A stretch of DNA of 64,000 nt from Bdellovibrionales bacterium (lineage in GTDB: Bacteria; Bdellovibrionota; UBA1018; CAIMNF01). A program made the position numbers and the translations under genes. Location of the stretch: the NCBI GenBank assembly GCA_018266375.1, contig JAFEAO010000002.1:82991-146990 (forward strand), given 5' to 3'. The notes beneath the pieces were generated by a model. It worked only from the letters and a program-made list of their open reading frames with translations. It searched no databases and was not told the origin of the DNA. Positions 17,461 through 25,729 of the stretch are shown one piece after another; position 1 is the first letter of the stretch, and the number at the start of each line of letters is the position of its first letter.

Positions 17461-17743
17461 TTTTTATGTGGGAGGTCGGGCGGCCTCGTGATGGTTGTTG
17501 CTATCCCCATCTGCGGCGGCAGGATCTCGCAACGTCCGGATTTGAGTCACTGTCTGAGTCAGATCTAATATCGGCGAGTTGGATTTAAAGAAAAGTTGTC
17601 CGCAAAAGACAACACTGCCGAGGGTGGGCCACGAGTTTGTCTGCGCCGGGAGCTGCCGAGCTATCGCAAACTACCGTGAAAACACGAAGGCCCCGGCTGC
17701 ATGAACAACCGAGGCCTTTAAAATTTGATCTACGATCTACGCT
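17461..17743. other. Gap between convergent genes with several potential hairpins
   Basis: No gene is visible in these 283 bp. Stem-loops can be drawn at GAGGTC/GGCCTC near 17474-17489, GTTGTC/GACAAC near 17595-17613, and GTTTG/CAAAC spanning about 17635-17670. A minus-strand terminator lies at 17687-17718. A small RNA or a long structured 3' UTR is possible. Confidence 0.3.
17687..17718 (-). terminator. Terminator of the 17744 lipoprotein gene
   Basis: AAGGCC-C-CGG pairs with CCG-A-GGCCTT. The internal C/A mismatch becomes a U-G pair in minus-strand RNA, so the stem is continuous only for the minus-strand gene that ends 26 bp away. The following T-tract is weak. Confidence 0.5.
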
Positions 17744-18268
17744 CTAGTGAATGTAGTAGTAGTAAAAACCACCGTTACCGCCGGTACCGTAAGGATAGCC
17801 GGTGTTGTAACCGGTTTGTGCTGGGTAGCAGTAACCGTTCATGTAACCGTAGTTGTAGCTGCCGAAACAAGCTTGTGGGTTGATCGGAAGACAATTCATT
17901 TGAGTCATCACTGAGCCTGGAGCGCATTGGCCGCCGTTCGGATAGCCGGTGTTCGGATAGCCGGTGCTTACTGTACCAAGGGCACAAGTGCTGCCGTTGT
18001 AAAGGCCGTATGCTTGGCCTGCAGGAGCTTGTCCGCAGCGGTTGTCGGTGACTGGGTTCAAGCAGCCGTACTGAGTCGACACTTGACCGACTGTACATTG
18101 GTTATAGCCAGTAGCATAACCGTTGTAGTTCACTTGACAGGTGTTATTGACCATGCTCTGACCTGCAGGGCAGGCGCCGTTGTTATTGTTGCTGCCACCG
18201 CAACCCACAAGGGTCACACCAGCAATGAACGCCATTCCGGCGACTAATGATAGGGTTTTGAACTTCAT
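17744..18268 (-). CDS. Cys/Gly/Tyr/Asn-rich small lipoprotein of unknown function
   Basis: 174 aa. Lipobox LVGC (Cys23) is followed by GGSNNNNG. The rest is low in charge and rich in Gly, Tyr, Asn and Cys, with loosely repeated units of the form C-x-x-G-x-x-x-x-x-x-x-C: CPAGQSMVNNTC, CTVGQVSTQYGC, CAPGSVMTQMNC. Tyr-Pro-x-Thr-Gly runs (GYPNTGYPNGG) come near the end, and it closes with GGFYYYYIH. Such composition suggests a disulfide-linked, surface-exposed or matrix-like structural protein. AGAGAGG precedes ATG. A minus-strand terminator follows. Confidence 0.75.
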   Translation of the reverse strand: MKFKTLSLVAGMAFIAGVTLVGCGGSNNNNGACPAGQSMVNNTCQVNYNGYATGYNQCTVGQVSTQYGCLNPVTDNRCGQAPAGQAYGLYNGSTCALGTVSTGYPNTGYPNGGQCAPGSVMTQMNCLPINPQACFGSYNYGYMNGYCYPAQTGYNTGYPYGTGGNGGFYYYYIH

Positions 18269-18574
18269 GATATATACCTCTCTTGTTTAAGTAATCCGAG
18301 AGCGTTGTATAACGCACAGCATAAAAACAAAAGAGAAAAATGTGGATTGAATTAAATTTGTTTAATATACGGATTTCGTTACATAAAAAGTATGTACAAT
18401 GCTTACACAAAGTTATCTTGATATCGTTACCTTTTGTTAATTTTTTGTTCAACGAATTTAATTTAAGATATCAATTCAATAACTTAAGTAGTTGACTTAA
18501 TCAATATGTTAAATTATCCTAACAGTGGTACATGACTTTTTGCGAGGGGGACGGATATCCCCAAGGAGGCTAGT
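18269..18574. other. AT-rich divergent promoter region
   Basis: These 306 bp separate two divergent lipoprotein genes and are much richer in A+T than the neighbours. They hold the plus-strand promoter at 18492-18520 and a GCGTT/AACGC hairpin at 18302-18315. A GGGG-N8-CCCC hairpin sits just before the Shine-Dalgarno of the VWA gene. I see no coding sequence. Confidence 0.6.
18492..18520 (+). promoter_or_regulatory. Sigma70-like promoter of the VWA lipoprotein gene
   Basis: TTGACT (18492-18497), a 17 bp spacer and TATCCT (18515-18520). The predicted start is near 18527, giving a leader of about 48 nt. Confidence 0.55.
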
Positions 18575-19813
18575 ATGGTCACGCAAAGTAAAGCTCCGCG
18601 ATCGGCTTTTGGGTTAAACGCCCTGATCGCAATTCCACTGATTCTCAGTGGGTGTGTGGCTGGCGAACAACAACAGTTCTTTAGCTCAAACACATCCGCT
18701 CCCGCCAATAACCCCGATTTTATCGGTGGGATGCCGACAAGCATCACCAACCAAAGATTCAATGCTGTTACCGGCTCAGTCAAGAAGATCGATTTCTTGT
18801 TTGTTGTCGATAACTCTGGGTCGATGAGTGATAACCAAGCGGCTCTTGCAGCTGGTTTCGAGCAATTCGCAAACACGTTCTACCGTCGTGCCGATCTCGA
18901 TATCTGTACAACGATCATCACGTCCGACCGTTACTTGGGTCGCACGGGTCCAAACAACTATCAACGGGAGCGTACGGTAGCTTGTACTAAGCCTGCGGGT
19001 TGGCAGTCATGGACGCAAGCTCAGATGGATACTTATATCTCTAACTTGATCGCTGACTTTAAAACCAAAGTTCACGTCGGCGCTAATGGTAGCGGTACAG
19101 AGTTGATGGGCAAGTCACTCGTGACATTCTTGTATAACTTGAATTCATGGGGCAATACCATCAATCCTAACGTTCATACTTCGATGTTCCGTGCGGATGC
19201 GGTTGCCAACATTAGCTTCCTCACTGACGAAAACAACTGGTACTACCATGGCCCAAGCACGAACGAGTCGATCAACGATATTCCTCCCGTGAAAGACGCT
19301 GAGATCTACAACGATACTCAGACTCCGCGCAGAAAGGATGCTCGTAAAGGGATCAAAGACTATTTGGATGAATTCATGGCGAGCAGCGGTCTCGGTCTCA
19401 GTTACTCAGTAACCAGTTTGCTCGAGGTGACTGAACCTTCGACCATGACTCCGGGTGTTGATGTGAGCTTGAAAAAACTCGTCGACTTAGTTGGCCGTGA
19501 ATCAGTATTGGGCGATATCGAAAGCAGTGCCCAAGCTTTTGCAGACATCTATAACTCGATGGCAGATTCATTGGTCGTTCGTGCTTATGCTTTCAGTTTG
19601 GCTCACAATATCTACGAAGCTAACTATCCGAATAACCTTCATGACCTGAAAGTTTCGATCATTAAGGCTAACGGCACTAGTTACTCACTCTCTTTCGGTA
19701 CCGACTTCGGCTTGGCTATGCCAAACGGTGTGGTTTTAAACCCAGTGGTCACCAACAATACCCAAGCGGGTGACCAAGTGAGCGTGGACTATCGTTATAT
19801 CGTTGGACAATAG
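18575..19813 (+). CDS. VWA-domain lipoprotein
   Basis: 412 aa. Lipobox ILSGC places the lipidated Cys at residue 27. A 50-residue linker leads to a von Willebrand A domain starting near residue 68 (KKIDFLFVVDNSGSMSDNQ). It carries the DxSxS part of the MIDAS metal site, and the later FLTDENNW and the DVSLKKLVDLVG stretch complete the fold. VWA domains bind ligands through a bound divalent ion. The C-terminal 100 residues look like beta strands. A very strong AAGGAGG lies 6 nt before ATG, directly after a small GGGG/CCCC hairpin. A good terminator follows. Confidence 0.85.
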   Translation: MVTQSKAPRSAFGLNALIAIPLILSGCVAGEQQQFFSSNTSAPANNPDFIGGMPTSITNQRFNAVTGSVKKIDFLFVVDNSGSMSDNQAALAAGFEQFANTFYRRADLDICTTIITSDRYLGRTGPNNYQRERTVACTKPAGWQSWTQAQMDTYISNLIADFKTKVHVGANGSGTELMGKSLVTFLYNLNSWGNTINPNVHTSMFRADAVANISFLTDENNWYYHGPSTNESINDIPPVKDAEIYNDTQTPRRKDARKGIKDYLDEFMASSGLGLSYSVTSLLEVTEPSTMTPGVDVSLKKLVDLVGRESVLGDIESSAQAFADIYNSMADSLVVRAYAFSLAHNIYEANYPNNLHDLKVSIIKANGTSYSLSFGTDFGLAMPNGVVLNPVVTNNTQAGDQVSVDYRYIVGQ

Positions 19814-19859
19814 TCCGAGGTTCGAACTCTAAAAGATAACTGAAGCAACAAACTTAAAA

Positions 19860-19898
19860 CCGCCGTTCAGATGGATTTTGAACGGCGGTTTCTTTTTT
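19860..19898 (+). terminator. Rho-independent terminator after the VWA lipoprotein gene
   Basis: CCGCCGTTCA (19860-19869) pairs perfectly with TGAACGGCGG (19879-19888), followed by TTTCTTTTTT. Confidence 0.9.
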
Positions 19899-20007
19899 AT
19901 ATCCGCCACTTGTACGGCCATTGGCGGACAGGGAATTCCGATAGGCCGGGTAAAGGTTCGAATTTTATTGTGGAGTTTCCCCGTTCCAGCGCCCACAATT
20001 GAATAGG

Positions 20008-21393
20008 ATGAAATTTAACGGTTACTACCACGAAAAGCCGCACCGCGATTTAGATGCAAAAATCCAAGCCTACAACAATAACGATCACAAAACCGACGTA
20101 TGGAACGCGTTCGTGGATTCCGATTTGCCCGGAGTAAATGACGACGATTTTTCGATCATCCCGCGCACGCTCCCGATGTCTTATTGGCCGACATTGAAGG
20201 AAAGCGCCCATCTCGTTACCAGATTCGCGCTCGCGCTTTTGTCGCTCCCGGAGCGTGAGATCCGCGCGATCATTCCCCGCGGACCGGTCCGTGATCATTT
20301 GGTCGATGAACTCGAAGTGCTCAAGTATCGTAAAGGCCGCATGACCGGGAGTTTTCGCTATGACATGGCCATTGTCGGCCCCCCGGTCAAAGGTAATCCG
20401 CCGGTGGTGCTCGAGATCAACGAGATCGGATTCGACGGACTCGCGCGCAGCTCTTTTTTTCAAAAAGTACTTCTGGATTTGATGCCGAATCTAAAGGGAC
20501 GGTTGGTAAGCCTCGACACCGCCGCAGCCGAAGTGCGCAATATGCAGAGGCTCGGCGACAAGATGATCCGGATCCAATATGACGATTACAATTGGGACGA
20601 AATTTATTTGCTTCAGGCCGCGCAAAAACTGGGTGCTGATTTTAAACTCATCTCGCCGAAACTGTTCGGGCAGAAAATCAGTAAAAAACATTCGCCGCTG
20701 CTCGAGCAGCTTCCGATTGATGTGGTCAACGGTCGAGTCGTGCTGGGAGGAGGCGGGAAGTTGGGGCAGTGGCGGCCCGATGCGACCAACATGAGCTTTG
20801 CCTACGAGCTCAAGGATTATAAAGAGGGCCATCCGCTCTATTCGAAGCTCGTTCGCGCGAAGACGCCGCAGTACGGACCTTTTATCACCGGGTTAGTGGC
20901 CGCGAAGACGATCCTCGTGCTCATGGATGACCCGCTCTTACGCAAAAAACTTTTGGGTTCTTCGAAGACGATGGCCGAATCGGTATTGCCGGCGAAGTTG
21001 TTGTCGTCACCGGGAGCGGCCAAGTGTTTACAAAAACCGCACGATTGGGTACTGAAGCACACCGACGGTTGTGGCGGCGAGCAAGTGTTTATGAATCAGG
21101 ACCTCGAGCGGAAATTAAAGCGCATTCGGTCGGCCAATCGCCACGAGTGGGTTATCCAAAAAAAAACGGAATTGAATCTCATCGATGTAAACGGAATTCT
21201 ATCGCGTCCGAAGCAGGCGATCGCAGATCTCGGTGTGTTCGTCCAGTACGATTGGGAGATGGGGCGCAACGGCGGGCGCTTCCGCCATTTTGAAATCGGC
21301 GGCCTCATGGCCCGCGCGACCAACAAGAGTCTTAAGGTCAATGTAAGCGGCGGCGGCCTGCAAGTCGCGATGCTACTGGACCGGGCCAAATAA
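20008..21393 (+). CDS. ATP-grasp-like protein of unknown substrate
   Basis: 461 aa. The C-terminal third carries an ATP-grasp-like loop, WVLKHTDGCGGEQVFM (about residue 345), followed by EWVIQKKTEL and DLGVFVQYDW. This resembles circularly permuted ATP-grasp and glutathionylspermidine-synthase-like ligases that join a carboxylate to an amine. The central VVLEINEIGFDG could be the metal-binding acidic strand. No partner gene (peptide synthetase or transglutaminase) is adjacent. ATG 20008 was chosen over TTG 19999, and neither has a proper Shine-Dalgarno. A 7 bp hairpin (TCCGCCA/TGGCGGA, 19902-19928) lies in the upstream gap. Confidence 0.6.
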   Translation: MKFNGYYHEKPHRDLDAKIQAYNNNDHKTDVWNAFVDSDLPGVNDDDFSIIPRTLPMSYWPTLKESAHLVTRFALALLSLPEREIRAIIPRGPVRDHLVDELEVLKYRKGRMTGSFRYDMAIVGPPVKGNPPVVLEINEIGFDGLARSSFFQKVLLDLMPNLKGRLVSLDTAAAEVRNMQRLGDKMIRIQYDDYNWDEIYLLQAAQKLGADFKLISPKLFGQKISKKHSPLLEQLPIDVVNGRVVLGGGGKLGQWRPDATNMSFAYELKDYKEGHPLYSKLVRAKTPQYGPFITGLVAAKTILVLMDDPLLRKKLLGSSKTMAESVLPAKLLSSPGAAKCLQKPHDWVLKHTDGCGGEQVFMNQDLERKLKRIRSANRHEWVIQKKTELNLIDVNGILSRPKQAIADLGVFVQYDWEMGRNGGRFRHFEIGGLMARATNKSLKVNVSGGGLQVAMLLDRAK

Positions 21394-21498
21394 TACAGCG
21401 CGAGGGTCTTACGAAGTCGAGGCATCGCTTACGGCACGGTCGCGCCCGCACCTGCGTTTTTTCTGCAACTTGTGCAAGATTCGTCTACAGTATGCTCT

Positions 21499-21825
21499 AT
21501 GTCTATTGCACTATCTTGGGCGATGCTGATCATCGCCGGCCTTTTGGAAGTCTGTTGGGCGATCGGATTAAAGTACACCGATGGATTTACCAAGCTCGGC
21601 CCGAGTGTCTTTACGCTCTCCACGCTCGCCGGCAGCATGTTCTTGCTCGCAAAAGCTAGCCAGGCATTGCCGATCGGCACCGCTTACGGGGTTTGGGTCG
21701 GTATCGGCGCCCTCGGGGCCGCGATTCTTGGAATCTATCTTTTCGATGAGTCGGTGACTCCCATGCGTATCTTCTTTTTAGGATTGTTGCTCACTTCGAT
21801 CATCGGTCTGAAGCTTTCGGCATAG
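21499..21825 (+). CDS. SMR-family exporter, Gdx (SugE) type
   Basis: 108 aa with four TM helices. The key glutamate of SMR transporters is in GLLEVCWAIGLKYTDGFT, and the WAIGLKYTDGFT tail is the signature of the Gdx/SugE branch (guanidinium/proton antiporters) rather than EmrE. TM3 reads GTAYGVWVGIGALGAAILG. ATG 21499 starts the first TM normally, and TACAGT lies 7 nt upstream, so the mRNA may be leaderless. I looked for a guanidine riboswitch and found none. The 3' end overlaps the convergent DTW gene by 26 bp. Confidence 0.9.
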   Translation: MSIALSWAMLIIAGLLEVCWAIGLKYTDGFTKLGPSVFTLSTLAGSMFLLAKASQALPIGTAYGVWVGIGALGAAILGIYLFDESVTPMRIFFLGLLLTSIIGLKLSA

Positions 21826-22522
21826 GCGATACTCGCCTCAACTGGGGGGCGCCGCTTCCGCACCGGATTTGAATATCAACCATCCAGTGAAAAGGCCGCA
21901 GAATCTGATCGTGCTCGCGGGTGGAGACATCAAATCCGTATCTCGGTCCCAGGAGTTCGATCGTGCGATGAATCGCTTCGATCGTCGAAAAACACTCCGG
22001 CGCGGGCTGCTTGCGCACACGAAACAGCGAAGGCTCGATGGAAGAAAAGCAAATCCGCCGCAGTTGCTGCAAGTTTTTGCTGTCACGGAGCGTGCGTCGA
22101 GCCGTGTGCCAGGTGCCGTCGATGACAAACACGGTGAGCTTTTTGCCGGAGTCGAAAAACGAAGAGCGCGTAGCCCCCGGCTCGTCGATCTTCAGAGCCT
22201 GCGGACCCGGATACATGACAACGCATTGATAAGCGGAATTGGTGATGAATGCGTTGACCCGCGCGTTGTCGGTAAAATCGTGGCCCGAAATAAAATGCGA
22301 GTTCTTTAAACTCAGATGAGCCATTCGGCCGGTCGCGATCTTACGCCTGCGTTCGATCGGATGGACTAATATGGCGAACTCTATGCCCGGATCAATCGCC
22401 CGAATTTCAGCGCAAAAGCAATGGCCGGTCGGACGCAAACAGCGCTGACAAAAACGTTGTGCTTGCGCATCGAGGAGACGAAGCCGACGACGTTCTAAAT
22501 AGTCTTGGATGGTGATGCTCAT
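21800..22522 (-). CDS. DTW-domain tRNA-uridine aminocarboxypropyltransferase (TapT/TuaA-like)
   Basis: 240 aa. An N-terminal zinc-like cluster (CQRCLRPTGHCFC) is followed by FAILVHPIERRRKIATGRM and the DTW signature, here VIDGTWHTARRTL. The family transfers the aminocarboxypropyl group of SAM to uridine in tRNA (acp3U). ATG 22522 gives MSITIQDYL; a TTG further upstream adds 13 residues. The 3' end overlaps the SMR gene by 26 bp on the opposite strand. Confidence 0.88.
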   Translation of the reverse strand: MSITIQDYLERRRLRLLDAQAQRFCQRCLRPTGHCFCAEIRAIDPGIEFAILVHPIERRRKIATGRMAHLSLKNSHFISGHDFTDNARVNAFITNSAYQCVVMYPGPQALKIDEPGATRSSFFDSGKKLTVFVIDGTWHTARRTLRDSKNLQQLRRICFSSIEPSLFRVRKQPAPECFSTIEAIHRTIELLGPRYGFDVSTREHDQILRPFHWMVDIQIRCGSGAPQLRRVSPMPKASDR

Positions 22523-22653
22523 CAGTAAAGGTCCAGTAGGTACGTTTTTACCACGTTTCAACGATTGTTATTTATTATTCGCAATTAACCGACTTCTATA
22601 ATCTGGAATTACCGGGCTTTTTCGAAGGTTTAGTGCTAACATTGCGGTCTCAT

Positions 22654-24159
22654 ATGAAAACCGTTCCTCAGAGCTTTTCCGATTTTAATTTTAGCCCAGA
22701 ACTCGCCAAAGCCATCTCAGAACTGGGTTACGAAACCCCGACGCAGATTCAAGTGGAGACGATCCCGACCTTGCTCAAGGGCGGTACCGATTTCTTGGGT
22801 TTGGCTTCCACCGGGACCGGCAAGACTGCCGCGTTCGCGATTCCGCTTCTCGAAACGATTGATCCGACTCTCAAAGGCGTGCAAGGCTTGATCCTTTGCC
22901 CGACTCGCGAGCTTGCAAAACAAGTCGCCGAACAAATTAATTTACTCGCCCGCTACAAAAAGACAAAAGCCATCGCGATTTACGGCGGCGGCGACTACGG
23001 CGGGCAGCTTCGCGCGCTCAAAGAAGGCGTGAGTATCGTTGTCGGTACCCCGGGCCGCATTATCGACCACATTGAGCGCAATACTTTGAGTCTCGATCAC
23101 TTGCAAACCGTCGTCCTGGATGAGGCCGACGAGATGATCTCGATGGGCTTCCGCGAGGACATCGAATTCATTCTTGAAACCGTAAGTCAGGAAGAAAAGC
23201 ATCAGACCTGGCTGTTTTCCGCGACCATGAGTCGGGATATTCGCCGAATTGCCGATACCTTTTTGAACGACCCCGAGCAAGTTCAGGTCAATAAAGAAGA
23301 AAGCGTGCCATCGTCGGTTCGGCAGCTTTTTTATCAGGTGCACGAAGACGAGAAGCCCGAAGTCGTACAAAAACTCATCGACTCGGTTGAAGGGTTTTAC
23401 GGAATTATTTTCTGCCAAACCAAGGCACTCGTGGTGGAGTTGACCCAAACTTTGAAGAATGCGGGCTACGCCGCCGATTGTTTGCACGGTGACATGGAAC
23501 AAGCCGCGCGTGAACGCACCATGAAAGCATTTAAAGCGAGGCAATCCACCATCGTCGTTTGCACGGACGTCGCATCTCGCGGGATCGACGTCAAAGAACT
23601 CACCCACGTGATCAATTACTCTTTGCCTCGCGAACTCGATCTTTACATCCACCGCATCGGCCGTACCGGTCGTGGCGGTAAAGATGGGATCGCACTCGCG
23701 CTCGTCAATCCGAGCCATATGCATTTGATCCCGCGGATCGAGCGCGTGACTCGCACTAAAATGAAGCGCGCCGAAGTCCCGACCGAAGCCGTGCTTTTAA
23801 AATTGAAGCTCGCACGCGCGTTGACTCAGTTCAGTCAACCGGAAACGCAAGGCCAAGAGGTGAGCCTCCTCATCAAAGGTCTTTTGCTTGAAACCGGTTG
23901 GAAAGAAGTCATCGATCTCATGAGCAGAGAGGAGATCGCGGCTCGCTTGCTCGCAAAGCAACTGAAAGTGGCTCCCGCGCCGAAACGGAGCGAACACGCC
24001 GACAAAGGATTCGATCAGCCTAAAAACAAACACTTCGATCGCGGATCTCGCAGAGATCGCGGCGGTGATCGCAAAAACGGCGGCAAGATGTTCCATCCTT
24101 ATCCAAAAAAATCCGCGAAACGCGGCAACAAAGGCGAAGGCGCCTGGGGCCGGAAGTAG
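22654..24159 (+). CDS. DEAD-box ATP-dependent RNA helicase
   Basis: 501 aa. All motifs are present: Q motif (FSDFNFSPELAKAI ... PTQIQ), I (ASTGTGKT), Ia (PTRELAKQ), Ib (GTPGRI), II (DEADE), III (SAT), IV, V (DVASRGID) and VI (HRIGRTGRGG). After the core there is a domain of about 70 residues. The tail is strongly basic and Gly/Arg/Lys-rich (residues 440-501), which probably binds RNA. A ribosome-assembly or cold-adaptation role is likely by family. A TATAAT at 22597-22602 may be its promoter. ATG 22654 was chosen over GTG 22633. Confidence 0.95.
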   Translation: MKTVPQSFSDFNFSPELAKAISELGYETPTQIQVETIPTLLKGGTDFLGLASTGTGKTAAFAIPLLETIDPTLKGVQGLILCPTRELAKQVAEQINLLARYKKTKAIAIYGGGDYGGQLRALKEGVSIVVGTPGRIIDHIERNTLSLDHLQTVVLDEADEMISMGFREDIEFILETVSQEEKHQTWLFSATMSRDIRRIADTFLNDPEQVQVNKEESVPSSVRQLFYQVHEDEKPEVVQKLIDSVEGFYGIIFCQTKALVVELTQTLKNAGYAADCLHGDMEQAARERTMKAFKARQSTIVVCTDVASRGIDVKELTHVINYSLPRELDLYIHRIGRTGRGGKDGIALALVNPSHMHLIPRIERVTRTKMKRAEVPTEAVLLKLKLARALTQFSQPETQGQEVSLLIKGLLLETGWKEVIDLMSREEIAARLLAKQLKVAPAPKRSEHADKGFDQPKNKHFDRGSRRDRGGDRKNGGKMFHPYPKKSAKRGNKGEGAWGRK

Positions 24160-24228
24160 TTTTTACCCGATCGCAGGCACGTACTGTCGTCTCGAACAGT
24201 GGATTCAGCACGCAGATGCGGCTTAAGT

Positions 24229-24250
24229 CGTTTCTATTGCATTAGAAACG
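24229..24250 (+). other. 8 bp perfect hairpin between helicase and RRM gene
   Basis: CGTTTCTA (24229-24236) pairs with TAGAAACG (24243-24250) around a 6 nt loop. No T-run follows, so it is probably not a terminator; it could end or stabilise the helicase mRNA. Confidence 0.35.
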
Positions 24251-24382
24251 GCTAAAATACTTATTTAGTAGGTTTATTCTAGGTTTGCTGTTATCCTGAT
24301 TGCGTTAATAATCGCTCTTCAGATGTCTCTAGGTAATTGGACCTGTGCTCCTCTTGAAAGCTCCCTGCCTTTAGGAGGTAAT

Positions 24383-24697
24383 ATGGGTAACAAATTGTTC
24401 GTGGGTAATCTTTCTTTCAAAATCACCGATGGTGATCTTCAAAACACATTCGCAGAGTGCGGTACCGTCACTTCTGCAAAAGTCATCACTGACCGCGACT
24501 CAGGTCGCAGCAAAGGTTTCGGCTTCGTCGAAATGGGTAGTGATGCAGAAGCTCAAGCAGCAATTCAACGTTTTAACGGCGTAGAAGCAGACGGTCGCGC
24601 AATGACTGTTAGCATTGCTAAGCCAATGGAGCCACGTGAGAATCGCGGCGGTGGCGGTCGTGGTGGATACGGCGGCGGTGGCCGCGGTCGCTACTAA
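24383..24697 (+). CDS. Glycine-rich RRM RNA-binding protein
   Basis: 104 aa. There is one RRM with RNP2 KLFVGNLSF (residues 4-12) and RNP1 SKGFGFVEM (about 43-51). A short Arg/Gly tail follows (GGGGRGGYGGGGRGRY), like cold-induced RNA chaperones of cyanobacteria and deltaproteobacteria. A strong TAGGAGG precedes ATG 24383. The frame is open to an ATG 60 nt upstream, but that start has no ribosome site. A strong terminator follows. It may act with the helicase just upstream. Confidence 0.93.
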   Translation: MGNKLFVGNLSFKITDGDLQNTFAECGTVTSAKVITDRDSGRSKGFGFVEMGSDAEAQAAIQRFNGVEADGRAMTVSIAKPMEPRENRGGGGRGGYGGGGRGRY

Positions 24698-24716
24698 TCA
24701 TTGATTCAAAGTTTTA

Positions 24717-24743
24717 TTCGAAATTCTATATTTCGAAATTCTA
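24717..24743. repeat. 12 bp direct repeat in the RRM 3' UTR
   Basis: TTCGAAATTCTA occurs at 24717-24728 and 24732-24743. It precedes the terminator. Confidence 0.6.
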
Positions 24744-24750
24744 CATAGAG

Positions 24751-24779
24751 AAGGGGCGGCCACCGGTCGCCCCTTTTTT
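24751..24779 (+). terminator. Rho-independent terminator of the RRM gene
   Basis: GGGGCGGCC-ACC-GGTCGCCCC with one G-U pair, followed by TTTTTT. Confidence 0.93.
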
Positions 24780-24802
24780 ATTTTTCTGGCATACTCTTGG
24801 TC

Positions 24803-25162
24803 ATGCAACCCCAATTTCCAGCGCTTTCTTACTACCTCATTCACTGGCTTGTTTCGGCTTTAGCGCTCCTCATTACCGCAAAGCTGATGCCTCGCTTTAT
24901 CGTCAAAAGTTTCGGCGATGCGATGATTGCCGCTGTCGTGATCGGGATCGCCAACGCAGTGGTGTGGCCAATACTGATCGTGCTCACGCTTCCGATTAAT
25001 ATCCTCACACTTGGCTTTTTTACCTTCGCCGTAAACGGCGCGGTTTTAAAAATTTGTGCGGCTATATTGAAAGGCTTTGAGATCGACGGATGGTTGCCTG
25101 CGATTATGGGCTCGATTGTGCTCTCGATCGTCGGCGCGGTGTTGCGATTCTTTGTTTTTTAA
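24803..25162 (+). CDS. Small four-TM membrane protein, phage-holin-superfamily-IV type (PF04020)
   Basis: 119 aa with four hydrophobic helices. The family pattern is clear: ALLITAKLMPRFIVKSF, IANAVVWPILIVLTLPINILTLG and FFTFAVNGAVLKICA. Despite the Pfam name, this is a common chromosomal membrane protein of unknown function, and nothing phage-like is nearby. ATG 24803 lies 24 bp after the RRM terminator. Confidence 0.82.
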   Translation: MQPQFPALSYYLIHWLVSALALLITAKLMPRFIVKSFGDAMIAAVVIGIANAVVWPILIVLTLPINILTLGFFTFAVNGAVLKICAAILKGFEIDGWLPAIMGSIVLSIVGAVLRFFVF

Positions 25163-25172
25163 CCCATTAAAT

Positions 25173-25203
25173 AAAAAAGCCGCGATGGCAAAACCACCGC
25201 GGC
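25173..25203 (-). terminator. Rho-independent terminator for the 25229-25696 gene
   Basis: In minus-strand RNA, GCCGCGGTGG pairs with CCATCGCGGC (one U-G), followed by TTTTTT. The A/C mismatch on the plus strand shows that it serves the minus strand. It sits 26 bp after the second, downstream stop codon of the gene. Confidence 0.88.
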
Positions 25204-25228
25204 CCAAAAAGTTGCAAATGTAGTAAGG

Positions 25229-25696
25229 CTAGTGCACTTTGACTGTTGCAGCGATCGACATCTTGCAAGTCATGAGCGAAGTTGAGTCTTTAGTGCACTC
25301 CGTTTTAGAAACCGAAGTTTTCGCAGTTCCACCTTAGACTTTGAGGCTTGTCATCACTTGGTCGGCGTTGACTTCAGTGAAAGTAATGCGGCTGTCAGAA
25401 ACGCGTGCCGCGAGGATGGTTTGTTTTCCGGCTTTGTCGAATTGAGTGATCTCGTCGGAACCGATGATCATGTAGCTGCCATCTGCGGCAACATTGATCT
25501 CTTTTTCAGCGTTTGCGCGTTGACCGTCGATTTTAGCCGACATCTTAAGATAGATGTTCGATTTTTGAAGATCATAGCGGTTTGAATTTTGTGCGTTTAC
25601 GACGTAGGTCTGGGTGACCTTGATGTCGAGTTTTACTTTATCAGCGTAAGAAGAAAAAGCGATGAGGCTGGAGAGAACAACGAATGCGAATTTCAT
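25229..25696 (-). pseudogene. Exported protein, open frame interrupted by an in-frame TAA
   Basis: From ATG 25696 the frame encodes 120 aa: a signal peptide (MKFAFVVLSSLIAFSSYA), then a beta-rich mature part ending MTSLKV at TAA 25334-25336. Beyond that TAA the same frame stays open for 34 more codons, including a Cys pair (ECTKDSTSLMTCKMSIAAT), to TAG 25229-25231, which lies right before the terminator. The continuation looks like real protein, so the gene may be a nonsense-mutated 155-residue protein, or the 120-aa form may be functional. AAGGGA lies 8 nt before ATG. No family is recognised. Confidence 0.6.
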
Positions 25697-25729
25697 GAGA
25701 AAATCCCTTCAAGTGATTAGTTTCCGCGA

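Noticed and set aside
21394..21498. Guanidine-II riboswitch before the SMR exporter
   Set aside because: Two ACGR words occur (ACGA and ACGG), but neither is flanked by complementary arms.
24803..25162. Prophage holin
   Set aside because: PF04020 proteins are common on chromosomes and no other phage gene is present.
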